From Segatella copri (lineage in GTDB: Bacteria > Bacteroidota > Bacteroidia > Bacteroidales > Bacteroidaceae), in assembly GCF_009494395.1 (NCBI RefSeq), contig NZ_VZCB01000099.1:1-64000 (forward strand): a stretch of 64,000 nucleotides of DNA, written 5' to 3'. The position numbers and the translations under genes are program-made. The notes under the pieces are model-generated. The model was not told the DNA's origin, made no database searches, and saw only the letters and a program-made list of their open reading frames with translations. This document shows, in pieces, positions 17,003 through 26,741 of the stretch (within the stretch, counting starts at the first letter, position 1; each line of letters opens with the position of its first letter).

Positions 17003-18211
17003 TTAAGCTTCTGGAGCTACTTGCTGAGCTGGTTCAGTTGTAGCTTGCAGAGCTTCCTGACCTTCATTCTTTGGACGAGGTGTAAAGTTCTTTTCATTCT
17101 TTGGAGGGAATGGCTTGCCGCCCTTCTTTGGGATAGAGAATCTTACCTTTTCGCTCTCGTCACGCTTCTCGTGATAGAGTTTTGGAAGTGGATTTTCTAT
17201 TGCCTCATCATAGCTGTTTCTGTTCTGGAAAGCATCAATAGCCAGGAATACTGCCTGGCGGAACGATGACTCGTCAGCTTCATTGCAGCCTGCAATGCTG
17301 TAGCTTGGAGTCATGTTGGCTGCTGTATGGATGATAGGCAAGCCTGCTGTGTAGATGACTCCGTCCTCTGTATAGAGAGAATGGAATGGGGTAGTGGCCT
17401 GGTCATGATACATGGCCATGATTCCGTCAAAGTCACTGAAATATCCCTTGCCGAAGAACTCATCTGCTGCGTATGGACCAAAAGCTTGTACACCTTGTTC
17501 TGCTAATTTGTCTATAGCCGGAATGATAATTTCGCTCTCCTCCTTGCCACAGCTTTCTTCTTCGTTGCTGCGAGGATTGAGGGCAAGTACAGCTATGCGT
17601 GGGTTGGTGATGAGAAAATCTCTTTTGATAGTTTGTTGCATGAGTTTTACTCTTTCGATAATGCGTTCCTCGGTGATTCCGGCTATTACATTTTTAAATG
17701 GAGTCTTCTCTGTAACAGATGCTATGCGGAGGTCGCCGCCAACGAGGATGGAAAGGGCTTCCTGTCCTTCGCCAAGACAAGTTTCTATATAGTGCTTGTG
17801 TCCCTTGAAAGGGAAGCCTTCTATCTGGGCATTCTGGTTGTTGACAGGTGCTGTAATGAGTACATCATAGAGATTATCTCTGAAATCGGTCATAGCTCTG
17901 TCGAGTGCTTTGATAGCTGCAGCACCCGATTCGTCGGTAGGTATACCCATGTCTACTTTTACCTCTTCATCTACAGCAGCAAGCAGGTTGATGCGTCCTT
18001 CTTCTGCATCTTCCGCTTTCTGTATGATAGAAAACTGTGCCGGAAGGTTCATCGCCTTGCGGTAATAGGCAGCCACCTTAGGTGAACCATAGATGATTGG
18101 AGTACAGAAATCCAACATCTCTGATTCTGCAAATGTCTTAAAGATGAGTTCATATCCGATACCGTTGGTATCTCCGTGAGTGATAGCCACTCTGATTTTC
18201 TTATTGTCCAT
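17003..18211 (-). CDS. pdxA: 4-hydroxythreonine-4-phosphate dehydrogenase
   Basis: A 402-residue enzyme of the DXP-dependent pyridoxal phosphate pathway. Signatures are AITHGDTNGIGYELIFK at the N terminus, PVNNQNAQIEGFPFKGHKHY, ALNPRSNEEESCGKEE, and AMYHDQATTPFHSLY, whose histidines bind the divalent metal. The family is usually 330-365 residues; here about 45 extra residues at the C terminus are Lys/Pro/Glu-rich (KKGGKPFPPKNEKNFTPRPK) and look disordered. It lies 9 nt after the DUF4837-like gene, so rlmN, that gene and pdxA form one minus-strand operon. Confidence 0.95.
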   Translation of the reverse strand: MDNKKIRVAITHGDTNGIGYELIFKTFAESEMLDFCTPIIYGSPKVAAYYRKAMNLPAQFSIIQKAEDAEEGRINLLAAVDEEVKVDMGIPTDESGAAAIKALDRAMTDFRDNLYDVLITAPVNNQNAQIEGFPFKGHKHYIETCLGEGQEALSILVGGDLRIASVTEKTPFKNVIAGITEERIIERVKLMQQTIKRDFLITNPRIAVLALNPRSNEEESCGKEESEIIIPAIDKLAEQGVQAFGPYAADEFFGKGYFSDFDGIMAMYHDQATTPFHSLYTEDGVIYTAGLPIIHTAANMTPSYSIAGCNEADESSFRQAVFLAIDAFQNRNSYDEAIENPLPKLYHEKRDESEKVRFSIPKKGGKPFPPKNEKNFTPRPKNEGQEALQATTEPAQQVAPEA

Positions 18212-18220
18212 TGATGTATT

Positions 18221-19165
18221 TTATTTTATTGTGGAAATCGCAGCTTCGAGCTGCTTGATTAATATTTTCTTTTTCATTTCGGGTGCATAGACGAAGCCGA
18301 TGATGTAGAGGCTGTAGCCTGGCTTTGCTGCCTTGCTTGTTTGCCTATGAATGCGATGCATCACATAAGGCCCTCCCATGGCATCCCCTTTCATCTCCCA
18401 GAGTCCTCTTTCAGAAAGAACGGGAATCACCATATACATGCTGTCGGTTTCACCCGGCATATTGGTTCGGAGAATGCTATCAATCAAAGCCTTGTCATTT
18501 ACATGAAAAGCATTTGAATTCTTCATTCTTCGTTCTTCACTCTTCACTTTCATTACGAGCAGGTTTTGCATTCCTGTACTTGCGTTGTTCGAAATCCAGA
18601 TGAAGTCTTTAGCCTTCTTGCTGGCATTCATCGATACCGGGATTTTCATGTCAAGTCCGAATGTCTTCTTTACCTCTTCCTGCATCTCCTTGTTCTGCTT
18701 GCTGGGATTGTTGGAGATTATCTCTGCTAGATGTTTCAGTTCAGCTTCATCTACAATTTGACGGAGCTTTTCGCCATTGAGTCTTTCTCGCAGCTGTTGT
18801 ACAGAACTGGCATTGATGCGGATGATGTTTTGCGGTGCTGCGTTCTCATCGTGGTTCAACTTGACTGCGAAGTCTTTATCTGTGATATTTACGATGATGC
18901 GGGTCCTGACGAGTAGATAGCTGCCTTTTGTCTTTCCCTTCTTCACCTGAATCAGTTTGCAGAGAGGTTCGGGTTGAGGAAGGGCTGGGACGTCTTCCGT
19001 CAGTATCCTGGTAACGATGCTGTCGGTATCTCCTTCCAGTACAATCTCGTAAGGTTGCCCTGTACTGGCTGGCTTTTTCCTGTTCATCCCCGTTAAACCG
19101 CAACTTGTCAAGAGGAGAAATATCAGGCAGAACGGGAAAAGAAACGTTATCGTATTTCTCACCAT
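18221..19165 (-). CDS. DUF4837-like lipoprotein
   Basis: With the start at 19165 the protein has 314 residues and a lipoprotein signal (MVRNTITFLFPFCLIFLLLTSC). The earlier in-frame start at 19228 would overlap rlmN and add a highly basic stretch, so it was rejected. The mature protein is Lys-rich with repeated alpha/beta patterns and has no catalytic motif I recognise; its arrangement next to rlmN and pdxA matches what I recall as DUF4837. Residues around KVKSEERRMKNSN are encoded by a short repeat (18517-18550) also found elsewhere in the window. Function unknown. Confidence 0.78.
   Translation of the reverse strand: MVRNTITFLFPFCLIFLLLTSCGLTGMNRKKPASTGQPYEIVLEGDTDSIVTRILTEDVPALPQPEPLCKLIQVKKGKTKGSYLLVRTRIIVNITDKDFAVKLNHDENAAPQNIIRINASSVQQLRERLNGEKLRQIVDEAELKHLAEIISNNPSKQNKEMQEEVKKTFGLDMKIPVSMNASKKAKDFIWISNNASTGMQNLLVMKVKSEERRMKNSNAFHVNDKALIDSILRTNMPGETDSMYMVIPVLSERGLWEMKGDAMGGPYVMHRIHRQTSKAAKPGYSLYIIGFVYAPEMKKKILIKQLEAAISTIK
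18517..18550. repeat. In-frame CTTCACTCTTCACTT repeat in the DUF4837-like gene
   Basis: CTTCACTCTTCACTT (18535-18549) is the exact complement of 7380-7394 in the GH89 gene. It is preceded by CATTCTTCGTT, also seen in variant form near 15040. Confidence 0.65.
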
Positions 19166-19184
19166 TATGCTATGTTCTTTTCGT

Positions 19185-20249
19185 CTACTCTTTTTTCTCT
19201 TCGTCCTCATGCTGGCGTATTTCGCCAATCTTCTTCGAGGTACTCAGCAAGCCGCAGGCTGCATAGATGTCTTGTCCACGGCTGGCACGGATGGTTGTAA
19301 ACACGCCGTGCGAGGTAAGGTAATCGCGGAACTGCTCCATCTTTTCGTCATTCACGCCCTGCAGTGGAATATCTGGAATCTGATGAAAGCGGATGAGGTT
19401 GAAACGGCAGTCCAGTCCCTTTACCAACTTGATGATTGCCTTGGCATGCTGCATGCTGTCATTCACTCCCTTGAATACGATGTATTCGAACGAGAGGCGA
19501 CGCTGGTGGGAGAAGTCGTAGTTCTTCAAAAGCTCAACCACCTGCTCAATACCCATACCTCTTTCTGCAGGCATCAGTTCTGCGCGCTCTGAAGGAATAG
19601 GATCGTGCATGGAAATAGCCACATGGCATTCGCTCTCTTCCAGGAATCGCTTCAGCTTGTTCTTGATGCCTACAGAACTTACAGTGATACGCTTTGGACT
19701 CCATGCCCAGCCATAGTCGGCTGTCAGAATTTCCGTAGCACGAAGCACGTTGTCGAGGTTGTCCATTGGCTCGCCCTGTCCCATGAATACGATGTTGGTG
19801 AGCTTGTCTACCTCTGGCAATGAGTAAATCTGGTTCAGGATGTCGCCGGCAGGCAGACTTCCCTCGAATCCCTGCTTACCTGTTTGGCAGAAGAGACAGT
19901 TCATCTTGCAACCTACCTGCGAAGAAACACAGAGCGTGGCACGGTCTTTATCTGGAATATAAACCGTTTCCACAAACTTGCCGCTTCGGGTAGGGAAAAG
20001 ATACTTGATGGTACCATCCACAGAATGTTGTGCATCGGAATATCCGAAGCAACCTATTTCGTATTCGGCAGCAAGTTTTGCACGGTTGGCTTTCGAGATA
20101 TTGGTCATCTCGTCAATGCTCTTTACATGCTGCTCATAGAGCCACTTCGCCATTTGTCCGCCGGTGAAGGCAGGCATGCCGAGATCCTTTGCCACCTGCT
20201 TCAATTCGGCAAGTGTAAGGCCTAAAAGATATTTTTTTTCATTATTCAT
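19185..20249 (-). CDS. rlmN: 23S rRNA (adenine-C2)-methyltransferase RlmN
   Basis: A 354-residue radical SAM enzyme that methylates C2 of A2503 in 23S rRNA and A37 in some tRNAs. The cluster-binding motif CKMNCLFC is near residue 115, preceded by TLCVSSQVG; FMGQGEPMDNLDNVL and the catalytic-cysteine region near ASRGQDIYAACGLL are also present. The N-terminal helical domain (LGMPAFTGGQMAKWLYEQH) is typical. It is the first gene of the rlmN-DUF4837-pdxA operon and divergent from the large fusion gene. Confidence 0.97.
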   Translation of the reverse strand: MNNEKKYLLGLTLAELKQVAKDLGMPAFTGGQMAKWLYEQHVKSIDEMTNISKANRAKLAAEYEIGCFGYSDAQHSVDGTIKYLFPTRSGKFVETVYIPDKDRATLCVSSQVGCKMNCLFCQTGKQGFEGSLPAGDILNQIYSLPEVDKLTNIVFMGQGEPMDNLDNVLRATEILTADYGWAWSPKRITVSSVGIKNKLKRFLEESECHVAISMHDPIPSERAELMPAERGMGIEQVVELLKNYDFSHQRRLSFEYIVFKGVNDSMQHAKAIIKLVKGLDCRFNLIRFHQIPDIPLQGVNDEKMEQFRDYLTSHGVFTTIRASRGQDIYAACGLLSTSKKIGEIRQHEDEEKKE

Positions 20250-20253
20250 ACTG

Positions 20254-20291
20254 CAAAGATAGTGTTTTTTGCCGAAAAATTGTTATCTTTG
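20254..20291. promoter_or_regulatory. Facing -7 elements of rlmN and the GT2-GalT-SpoIID fusion
   Basis: TATCTTTG occurs on the minus strand at 20254-20261 (for rlmN) and on the plus strand at 20284-20291 (for the fusion gene), 22 bp apart and facing one another. The plus-strand transcript would have a leader of about 85 nt. Neither has a convincing -33 box. Confidence 0.55.
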
Positions 20292-20385
20292 CCACATATT
20301 TTAAGATAATAAGTTGAAATAAAGATAAAAAACATAGTTTGATGCCCCCAAATGGGACGAAAAACGAAAAAATAGAAACAAAGAA

Positions 20386-23300
20386 ATGAGACAAAAAATA
20401 GACCTTTTCTTGCCTTGTGAAGACCAGGATGTTGCCCAGGAAGCACTCTTGGAACTTCATGACAACAAGACAGTTCAACATATCAATCTCTTGGTGAGTG
20501 CTGATTTCGCTGCGTCTCATCAAGTGCCTGATGGTTGTACATTTATCGTTGTCGACCGATTGGAGAGTTCCAATACTGTTAGTAGTATTGCTGAGAACAC
20601 CGATGCCGACTATGTAATCATTTGTACCAAAGCTACTCCTATCCGTTGGGGATTGTATGCCTTGGAACGTTTCCTCCGTACCGCTGATGATACGGGAGCG
20701 GTCATGGTATACTCCGATCATTACTCTGTTCAGGAGGGTAAACTGGAGAAGCATCCGGTCATCGACTATCAAGCTGGTTCACTTCGGGATGACTTCGATT
20801 TCGGAAGTCTCTGGCTTGTGAAGGCACAGAATCTTCTCGACTATGCAGCGCAGCAGGACAGACAGGAATATCAGTTTGCTGGACTCTATGACCTTCGTCT
20901 TTATCTGAGTAGAGTGGGAGAGATATTCCATATCAATGAATTCCTCTATACGGAAGATGAGCTCGATACCAGAAAGAGTGGAGAAAAGCAGTTCGACTAT
21001 GTGAACCCTCGCAACCGGGAGGTACAAATAGAGATGGAGAAGGCTTGCACCCATCATCTCGAAAAGGTGGGAGCCTTGGTTGATACCAATTACTATCGAC
21101 AGCCTGATTTTGATGAGCAGGAGTTTGAATACGAGGCTTCTGTCATTATTCCGGTATTCAACCGTGAAAAGACGATAGCTGACGCAGTGAAGAGCGCACT
21201 CAGTCAGAAGACCAGCTTCAAGTTTAATGTTATCGTGGTAAATAATCATTCTACCGACCGTACGGGCGAAATCCTTTCAGAGATTGCCCATGAGATGGAG
21301 GAACGGAATGATAAGCAGGCAGGACGCCTTGTCCAGATTGTGCCTGATCGCAACGACCTTGGCATTGGTGGCTGCTGGAATATGGCTATCAACAGCGACC
21401 ATTGCGGTAAGTTTGCCGTTCAGCTGGATAGTGATGACCTCTATTCGTCACCTAAGACGCTGCAAAAGATAGTAGATGCCTTCCATAAGCAGAAGGCGGC
21501 CATGATGATCGGCTCTTATCGCATGTGCGATTTCGATCTCAATACTCTGCCTCCTGGATTGATAGACCATAAGGAGTGGACCGAAGATAATGGCTGTAAT
21601 AATGCTCTGCGTATCAATGGATTGGGCGCTCCTCGTGCCTTCTTTACCCCATTGGTCCGTCAGATTCAATTTCCTAATACCAGTTATGGTGAGGACTATG
21701 CCTTGGGATTGGTGTTCTCTCGTCGCTACCGTATTGGCAGAATCTACGATGAACTTTACCTCTGCCGTCGTTGGGGAGGAAATAGTGATGCTGCCTTGAG
21801 TATCGATAAGGTAAATGCCAATAATCTTTATAAGGACCGTCTTCGCACCATGGAGTTGAAGGCGCGCCAGCAGATGTTGCAGGGCAAGGCTGATATAATG
21901 GAAGATAGCAGTATCTCCCGTTTCTTCAATCGCCAGATGGAGAAATGGGCTGATGCCCGTCACCGCTTCCGCGATCTCAAGCATGTGGAGACCCATCAGC
22001 TCTCCGACCAGTTGAAAGTGCAGTGGAATCCGGCACGCATCGTGAGCACCGGAGCCAAGATTGATAAGAAGACATTGGGTGATCGTCCATGTTTCCTTTG
22101 CGACAAGAACCGTCCTAAGGAGCAGATTTCAAAACAGATAGATGAACGCTTCCTTCTCTTGGTGAATCCGTTCCCGATTCTGCCTGTTCACTTTACGATT
22201 CCTGCAAGAAAGCATCAGCCACAGTCTATCTATAAGAATTATGGTGAGATGCACCGGTTCCTGAGCTTGCATAGCGAGTTGATGGTGTTCTATAACGGTC
22301 CGAAGTGTGGAGCCTCAGCTCCTGATCATCTTCATTTCCAGGCAGGTACCAGTGGCATCTTGCCTTTGCAGGCTAATTGGCAGCGACTTTCTCGCAACCT
22401 TACTGATATCATTTCTCTGAATGATGACGAAAAGATTGCCTTGATTCATGACTTTGTTGTTCCAGCCTTTGTCATCATCTCCAAGAGTGAGGACAGCGAT
22501 GAGGCTCTTTTCCAACGTCTCTATAAGTCGATGCCTGTTCGTGGTGATGAGACTGAACCAATGATGAATATCATCGCATGGCGCAAGGGGGATGAGTATA
22601 TCTCTGTGGTTATTCCTAGAGAGAAACACCGCCCTGAGGCTTATTTTGCAGAAGGCGATGCACAGATGATGGTTTCTCCTGGAGCCTTGGATATGTCGGG
22701 ACTCATCATTACTCCCCGTGAGGAAGACTTCCGTAAGTTGACCGAAGAGAGTGCTACTGCCATTCTGCAGGAATGTGGTGTCTCTACGGATAAGATGAAC
22801 AGCATCGTTACCAAACTCAAGGCTTCAAAGGAAGCTGAACTGCAGGTCGGTACTTCTGCCTTATACAGTTATGACAAGGAACCTGAGGTGAAGGTGGGTA
22901 TTGTGAGCGGACAGAAGATTCATTTCTCTCTCAATAAACCTTATCTGGCTAAGGGCGAGACTGTAATCGGCGAACAGGAGGTGGAATTCTCAGAAGGTGG
23001 TGTACTCTGGAACGGTAATCAGTATAGTTCCTTGACTTTCCATCCACAGAGTGCGGACGCTTCCTTCTCGCTGAGCGATGTTACGATTGGTGTCAACTTC
23101 CATTGGGAGCGCAAGGAAACCCAGACTTTCCTCGGAACATTGCGTTTCGTGGTCGAGTCGGATAAGATCTGTGCCATCAACGAACTGCCTGTAGAGAAGT
23201 ATCTGGAGAGTGTAATCAGTAGTGAGATGAGTGCCACTTCCAGTCTCGAACTCTTGAAGGCACATGCCGTTATCTCCCGTTCCTGGCTTTTGGCGCAGAT

Positions 23301-24195
23301 GAAGAAGCGTAGGGATGTTGCAGAGAGTGGTAACAATTTCTTCTCTTTCACCAAGAAGGAAGATATGCTCATCCGCTGGTACGATCGCGAAGACCATACC
23401 ATCTTTGATGTTTGTGCCGATGATCATTGCCAGCGTTACCAGGGAATCACGAAGGAAACTTCTCCACATGTCGCTGAGGCTATTCGTCAGACCAAGGGAC
23501 AGGTGCTCCTGGATGGTGATGAGATATGCGATGCCCGATTCTCTAAATGTTGCGGTGGAGTCACAGAGGAGTTCCAGTACTGTTGGGAAGATACACCGAA
23601 GAATTATCTCACTGCGGTGAGGGATATTGCATTAGGAATAGAATCTACTTTGCCTAATCTGACAAATGAGGAAGAGGCTGAGAAGTGGATCCGCTTCAAC
23701 CCTCCTGCTTTCTGCAACACGCAGGACAAGAGAATCCTCTCACAGGTGTTGAACGATTACGACCAGGAAACGGTAGACTTCTATCGCTGGAAGGTAACCC
23801 TTACTCAGGAGAAACTGCAGCAGCTCATTGCTGACAGACTGAAGATGGACTTGGGTTCTATCCTTGATATGAAATCCGTAGAACGGGGAACGAGTGGAAG
23901 AATCAGTAAACTCCAGATTATCGGTACGGAGAAAACCTTCACCATCGGTAAGGAACTCGAAATCCGCCGCACGCTGAGTGACAGTCATCTCCTCAGTTCT
24001 GCCTTTATCGTGGATAAATATGATATAGATGAGCAGGGAGTTCCTCAGCGTTTCGAACTGATCGGAGCTGGATGGGGACACGGAGTAGGTCTCTGTCAGA
24101 TTGGTGCAGCCGTGATGGGCGAGGAAGGCTATCTGTATGATGCCATCCTCCTGCACTACTATCAGGGTGCTGAAATCAAGAAACTCTATAAATAG
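20386..24195 (+). CDS. GT2 - GalT/HIT-like (DUF4922) - SpoIID/LytB fusion protein
   Basis: A 1269-residue protein with no signal peptide or membrane segment. Residues 1-245 form an unassigned Rossmann-like segment. A family-2 glycosyltransferase follows ([13 protein letters not shown] from about 251; DSDD at 348-351; [12 protein letters not shown]). Residues about 520-820 hold a GalT/HIT-type module: CFLC at 569-572, like the zinc-binding CxxC of GalT, and HLHFQ at 648-652, matching the HxHxQ of GalT-type enzymes; as I recall this is DUF4922. From about 834 to the end lies a SpoIID/LytB domain with the conserved glutamate at 947 ([20 protein letters not shown]) and the terminal [12 protein letters not shown]...LLHYYQG. 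SpoIID proteins cleave denuded peptidoglycan but are normally exported; here it appears cytosolic. An AmpG-like permease follows 9 nt later. Confidence 0.88.
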   Translation: MRQKIDLFLPCEDQDVAQEALLELHDNKTVQHINLLVSADFAASHQVPDGCTFIVVDRLESSNTVSSIAENTDADYVIICTKATPIRWGLYALERFLRTADDTGAVMVYSDHYSVQEGKLEKHPVIDYQAGSLRDDFDFGSLWLVKAQNLLDYAAQQDRQEYQFAGLYDLRLYLSRVGEIFHINEFLYTEDELDTRKSGEKQFDYVNPRNREVQIEMEKACTHHLEKVGALVDTNYYRQPDFDEQEFEYEASVIIPVFNREKTIADAVKSALSQKTSFKFNVIVVNNHSTDRTGEILSEIAHEMEERNDKQAGRLVQIVPDRNDLGIGGCWNMAINSDHCGKFAVQLDSDDLYSSPKTLQKIVDAFHKQKAAMMIGSYRMCDFDLNTLPPGLIDHKEWTEDNGCNNALRINGLGAPRAFFTPLVRQIQFPNTSYGEDYALGLVFSRRYRIGRIYDELYLCRRWGGNSDAALSIDKVNANNLYKDRLRTMELKARQQMLQGKADIMEDSSISRFFNRQMEKWADARHRFRDLKHVETHQLSDQLKVQWNPARIVSTGAKIDKKTLGDRPCFLCDKNRPKEQISKQIDERFLLLVNPFPILPVHFTIPARKHQPQSIYKNYGEMHRFLSLHSELMVFYNGPKCGASAPDHLHFQAGTSGILPLQANWQRLSRNLTDIISLNDDEKIALIHDFVVPAFVIISKSEDSDEALFQRLYKSMPVRGDETEPMMNIIAWRKGDEYISVVIPREKHRPEAYFAEGDAQMMVSPGALDMSGLIITPREEDFRKLTEESATAILQECGVSTDKMNSIVTKLKASKEAELQVGTSALYSYDKEPEVKVGIVSGQKIHFSLNKPYLAKGETVIGEQEVEFSEGGVLWNGNQYSSLTFHPQSADASFSLSDVTIGVNFHWERKETQTFLGTLRFVVESDKICAINELPVEKYLESVISSEMSATSSLELLKAHAVISRSWLLAQMKKRRDVAESGNNFFSFTKKEDMLIRWYDREDHTIFDVCADDHCQRYQGITKETSPHVAEAIRQTKGQVLLDGDEICDARFSKCCGGVTEEFQYCWEDTPKNYLTAVRDIALGIESTLPNLTNEEEAEKWIRFNPPAFCNTQDKRILSQVLNDYDQETVDFYRWKVTLTQEKLQQLIADRLKMDLGSILDMKSVERGTSGRISKLQIIGTEKTFTIGKELEIRRTLSDSHLLSSAFIVDKYDIDEQGVPQRFELIGAGWGHGVGLCQIGAAVMGEEGYLYDAILLHYYQGAEIKKLYK

Positions 24196-24204
24196 TGATG
24201 TAAA

Positions 24205-25539
24205 ATGGTAACAAAGAAAAATAGTCGGAATCCATGGGCTTGGATTCCGACCCTCTACTTTGCGGAAGGACTGCCTAACGTTATCGTGACAGCCCTCTCT
24301 GTCGTGATGTATATGCAGTTGGGTTTGACCGATGCTCAGGTGGGTCTCTATACCGGATGGCTCGCCCTGCCATGGGTTATCAAACCCTTGTGGAGTCCTT
24401 TCATCGACTTGCTGAAGACCAAGCGCTGGTGGGTATTGACCATGCAGGCACTCATCGGAGCCGCCCTTGCCGGCATTGCTTTCTCGCTGCCTACTGCCTT
24501 CTGGTTCCAGGCAACGATGTGCTTCTTCTTCCTCATCGCCTTCTGCAGTGCCACCCACGATATTTCTGCGGATGGTTTCTACATGATTGAGTTGGATGAA
24601 CATACGCAGACCAAGTTTGTGGGACTTCGAAACACCTTCTATCGTCTTGCCATCATCTTTGTGAATGGATTCCTGGTGATGCTGGCTGGTGTTCTCCAGG
24701 TGATGTTCCGCAACCAAATTCGCTTCTCATGGGCGCTCATCTTCTACGGTCTGGCAGGTATCTTCATCGGATTATGGCTCTATCATAGCCGATTCATGCC
24801 ACGTCCTAAGGAGGATGTGCAGACGGACAGAACGGTGGGTGAAGTGGCTCACGAACTGAAGAATATGTTCCGCACCTTCTTCGTGAAGTTCGGATTGGGA
24901 GAAACCATCTGTGTGATGCTCTTCCTCTTGCTCTACCGATTCCCAGAAGCGCTTCTGAACACCATGACCAAGACCTTCATCCTCCGTCCTAATTCGCAGG
25001 GAGGACTGGGACTGTCACCTCAGGAATATGGCTTTGCCAATGGTACTGTGGGATTGATTGGTTTGCTGCTGGGTGGAATTCTTGGTGGTATTCTGGTGAG
25101 CAGGGATGGAATGAAGAAATGGCTCTGGCCTCTGGTTTGCGCCATCACCTTGCCTGATGTGGTTTACATCTATCTGAGTTACTCGCTCAACAGCAACCTC
25201 ATCGTGGTTTCCAGCTGTCTTTTCGTCGAGCAGTTGGGTTACGGTCTGGGCTTCACGGTTCTTACCCTTTACATGTTGTTCTATAGTCAGGGCAAGTTCA
25301 AGACTTCCCATTATTCTATCTGCACGGGTATCTCTTATCTCGGATTGATGTTGCCTGGTATGGTTTCGGGATATCTGAAAGATATGGTAGGCTATCGCTT
25401 GTTCTTCATCATCGTGATGGCATGCTGCGCCATCACCTTCCTGGTTACCGCTTTCCTGAAGATAGATCCTGAGTTCGGAAAGAAAGAGAAGGAAATCAAG
25501 GAGGAAATAGAAGAGGAAGAAATGGAAGTGATAGATTAA
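24205..25539 (+). CDS. AmpG-like MFS permease
   Basis: A 444-residue, 12-segment permease. The N terminus WAWIPTLYFAEGLPNVIVTALSV followed by GLTDAQVGLYTGWLALPWVIKPLWSPFIDL and the SATHDISADGFYMIEL block is close to AmpG, which imports anhydromuropeptides, and to related MurNAc permeases of Bacteroidota. The C-terminal tail is acidic (EIKEEIEEEEMEVID). The gap of 9 nt to the GT2-GalT-SpoIID gene points to one transcript and to import of cell-wall fragments as substrate. Another sugar conjugate cannot be excluded. Confidence 0.87.
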   Translation: MVTKKNSRNPWAWIPTLYFAEGLPNVIVTALSVVMYMQLGLTDAQVGLYTGWLALPWVIKPLWSPFIDLLKTKRWWVLTMQALIGAALAGIAFSLPTAFWFQATMCFFFLIAFCSATHDISADGFYMIELDEHTQTKFVGLRNTFYRLAIIFVNGFLVMLAGVLQVMFRNQIRFSWALIFYGLAGIFIGLWLYHSRFMPRPKEDVQTDRTVGEVAHELKNMFRTFFVKFGLGETICVMLFLLLYRFPEALLNTMTKTFILRPNSQGGLGLSPQEYGFANGTVGLIGLLLGGILGGILVSRDGMKKWLWPLVCAITLPDVVYIYLSYSLNSNLIVVSSCLFVEQLGYGLGFTVLTLYMLFYSQGKFKTSHYSICTGISYLGLMLPGMVSGYLKDMVGYRLFFIIVMACCAITFLVTAFLKIDPEFGKKEKEIKEEIEEEEMEVID

Positions 25540-25618
25540 TATTTCTATAGAAGACAGGATCTATCTCTATATGAAGATAGAAACTGTTTTCTATATATAA
25601 ATAGGTGAAAATCTGAGA

Positions 25619-25652
25619 AAAGGTCGTTGGGTATCATCCCAACGACCTTTTT
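25619..25652 (+). terminator. Terminator of the fusion-AmpG operon
   Basis: AAAGGTCGTTGGG pairs perfectly with CCCAACGACCTTT around TATCAT and is followed by T residues. A weaker hairpin (TATAGAAGACAG / CTGTTTTCTATA, about 25546-25595) precedes it. Confidence 0.85.
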
Positions 25653-25690
25653 ACGTTAAAGTATTTGAAATCTTTATCTTCTGCCCTTGT

Positions 25691-25734
25691 GATATCATTT
25701 TAATATCGTATATTTGCGATATCAAAATGATATC
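25691..25734 (+). promoter_or_regulatory. Twin-palindrome operator around the SPFH-operon -7 box
   Basis: GATATCATTTTAATATCG (25691-25708) and CGATATCAAAATGATATC (25717-25734) form an 18-bp inverted repeat with one mismatch. The 8-bp spacer is exactly TATATTTG, a perfect -7 box, and CTTG lies about 19 nt upstream. Each arm is itself a small palindrome (GATATCA-n3-TGATATC, perfect on the right). This looks like a repressor site with two dimers enclosing the promoter. Confidence 0.75.
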
Positions 25735-25766
25735 AACATCAATAACGTAATAAATAAAGTAAAATT

Positions 25767-26735
25767 ATGGAGAATAAGGAATTTACGTATCAGGGAAAGA
25801 CCTTGAATGGCATCCTGATGTTAGTGTTAAACATCATCGGCTTCCTGGCTGGAGTTGGCTTGTTTATATTTGCCTGCGTTTCGCAAGAAGGCTGGCTGGC
25901 AAATGTCTGTGGTGTTTGCGGCGTACTGCTTCTCATCCTGAGCATCATCTGCGTCTGCGGTTTCATCCTGGTGGAGCCGGGTCAGGCTCGCGTATTGCTT
26001 TTCTTCGGTAAGTATCGTGGTACTTTTACAGAGCCTGGTTACTATTGGCTGAATCCGTTCATCAGTCAGAAAAAACTTTCGCTTCGTGTGCGCAACCTCG
26101 ATGCCGAACCTATCAAGGTGAATGACAAGACGGGTAATCCGATTATGATTGGTATGGTGCTGGTATGGAAACTGAAGGATACCTACAAGGCTATCTTCGA
26201 GATTGATACCCAGACGATGGCTGAGGGTTCTACAGGTCAGGCAGGCATCGGTGCTTCTGCTGCACAGATCATGAACATGCTGGGCCGCTTTGTCCAGATT
26301 CAGGCAGATGCTGCTCTCCGACAGGTAGCTGGACAGTATGCCTACGATGATGACGAGGGTGGAAAGGCGAATCAGATTACGCTTCGAGATGGAAGTGATG
26401 AGATTAATAAGGAGTTGGAGGCTCGCATCGACGAGCGCTTGGCGATGGCAGGTATTGAGGTAGTAGAGGCTCGCATCAACTATTTGGCTTATGCACCGGA
26501 GATTGCAGCCGTAATGCTTCGTCGTCAGCAGGCTTCAGCCATTATTTCTGCCAGAGAAAAGATAGTAGAAGGTGCCGTGTCGATGGTGAAAATGGCATTG
26601 CAGAAGTTGAGTGATGAGGATGTGGTAGAGCTTGATGATGACAAGAAGGCTGCCATGGTCAGCAATCTGCTCGTAGTGCTCTGTGGCGATGATACTGCTC
26701 AGCCTGTAGTAAATACGGGAACATTGAATCATTAA
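25767..26735 (+). CDS. SPFH (band 7) domain membrane protein
   Basis: A 322-residue protein with two N-terminal hydrophobic segments (LNGILMLVLNIIGFLAGVGL and VCGVLLLILSIICVCGFILV), followed by an SPFH domain: VEPGQARVLLFFGKYRGTFTEPGYYWLNPF, then KLSLRVRNLDAEPIKVNDKTGNPI and the ARINYLAYAPEIAAVMLRRQQASA helix with the alpha-helical tail. Such proteins oligomerise in membranes and organise microdomains or protease complexes. The gene is the first of a three-gene operon with a ribbon-helix-helix protein and a membrane protein. The leader is only about 40 nt after the enclosed -7 box. Confidence 0.88.
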   Translation: MENKEFTYQGKTLNGILMLVLNIIGFLAGVGLFIFACVSQEGWLANVCGVCGVLLLILSIICVCGFILVEPGQARVLLFFGKYRGTFTEPGYYWLNPFISQKKLSLRVRNLDAEPIKVNDKTGNPIMIGMVLVWKLKDTYKAIFEIDTQTMAEGSTGQAGIGASAAQIMNMLGRFVQIQADAALRQVAGQYAYDDDEGGKANQITLRDGSDEINKELEARIDERLAMAGIEVVEARINYLAYAPEIAAVMLRRQQASAIISAREKIVEGAVSMVKMALQKLSDEDVVELDDDKKAAMVSNLLVVLCGDDTAQPVVNTGTLNH

Positions 26736-26741
26736 AAAAGT

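Noticed and set aside
23740..24717. 325-residue reading frame opposite the fusion gene and AmpG gene
   Set aside because: Spans two recognised genes on the other strand and has no promoter or motif.
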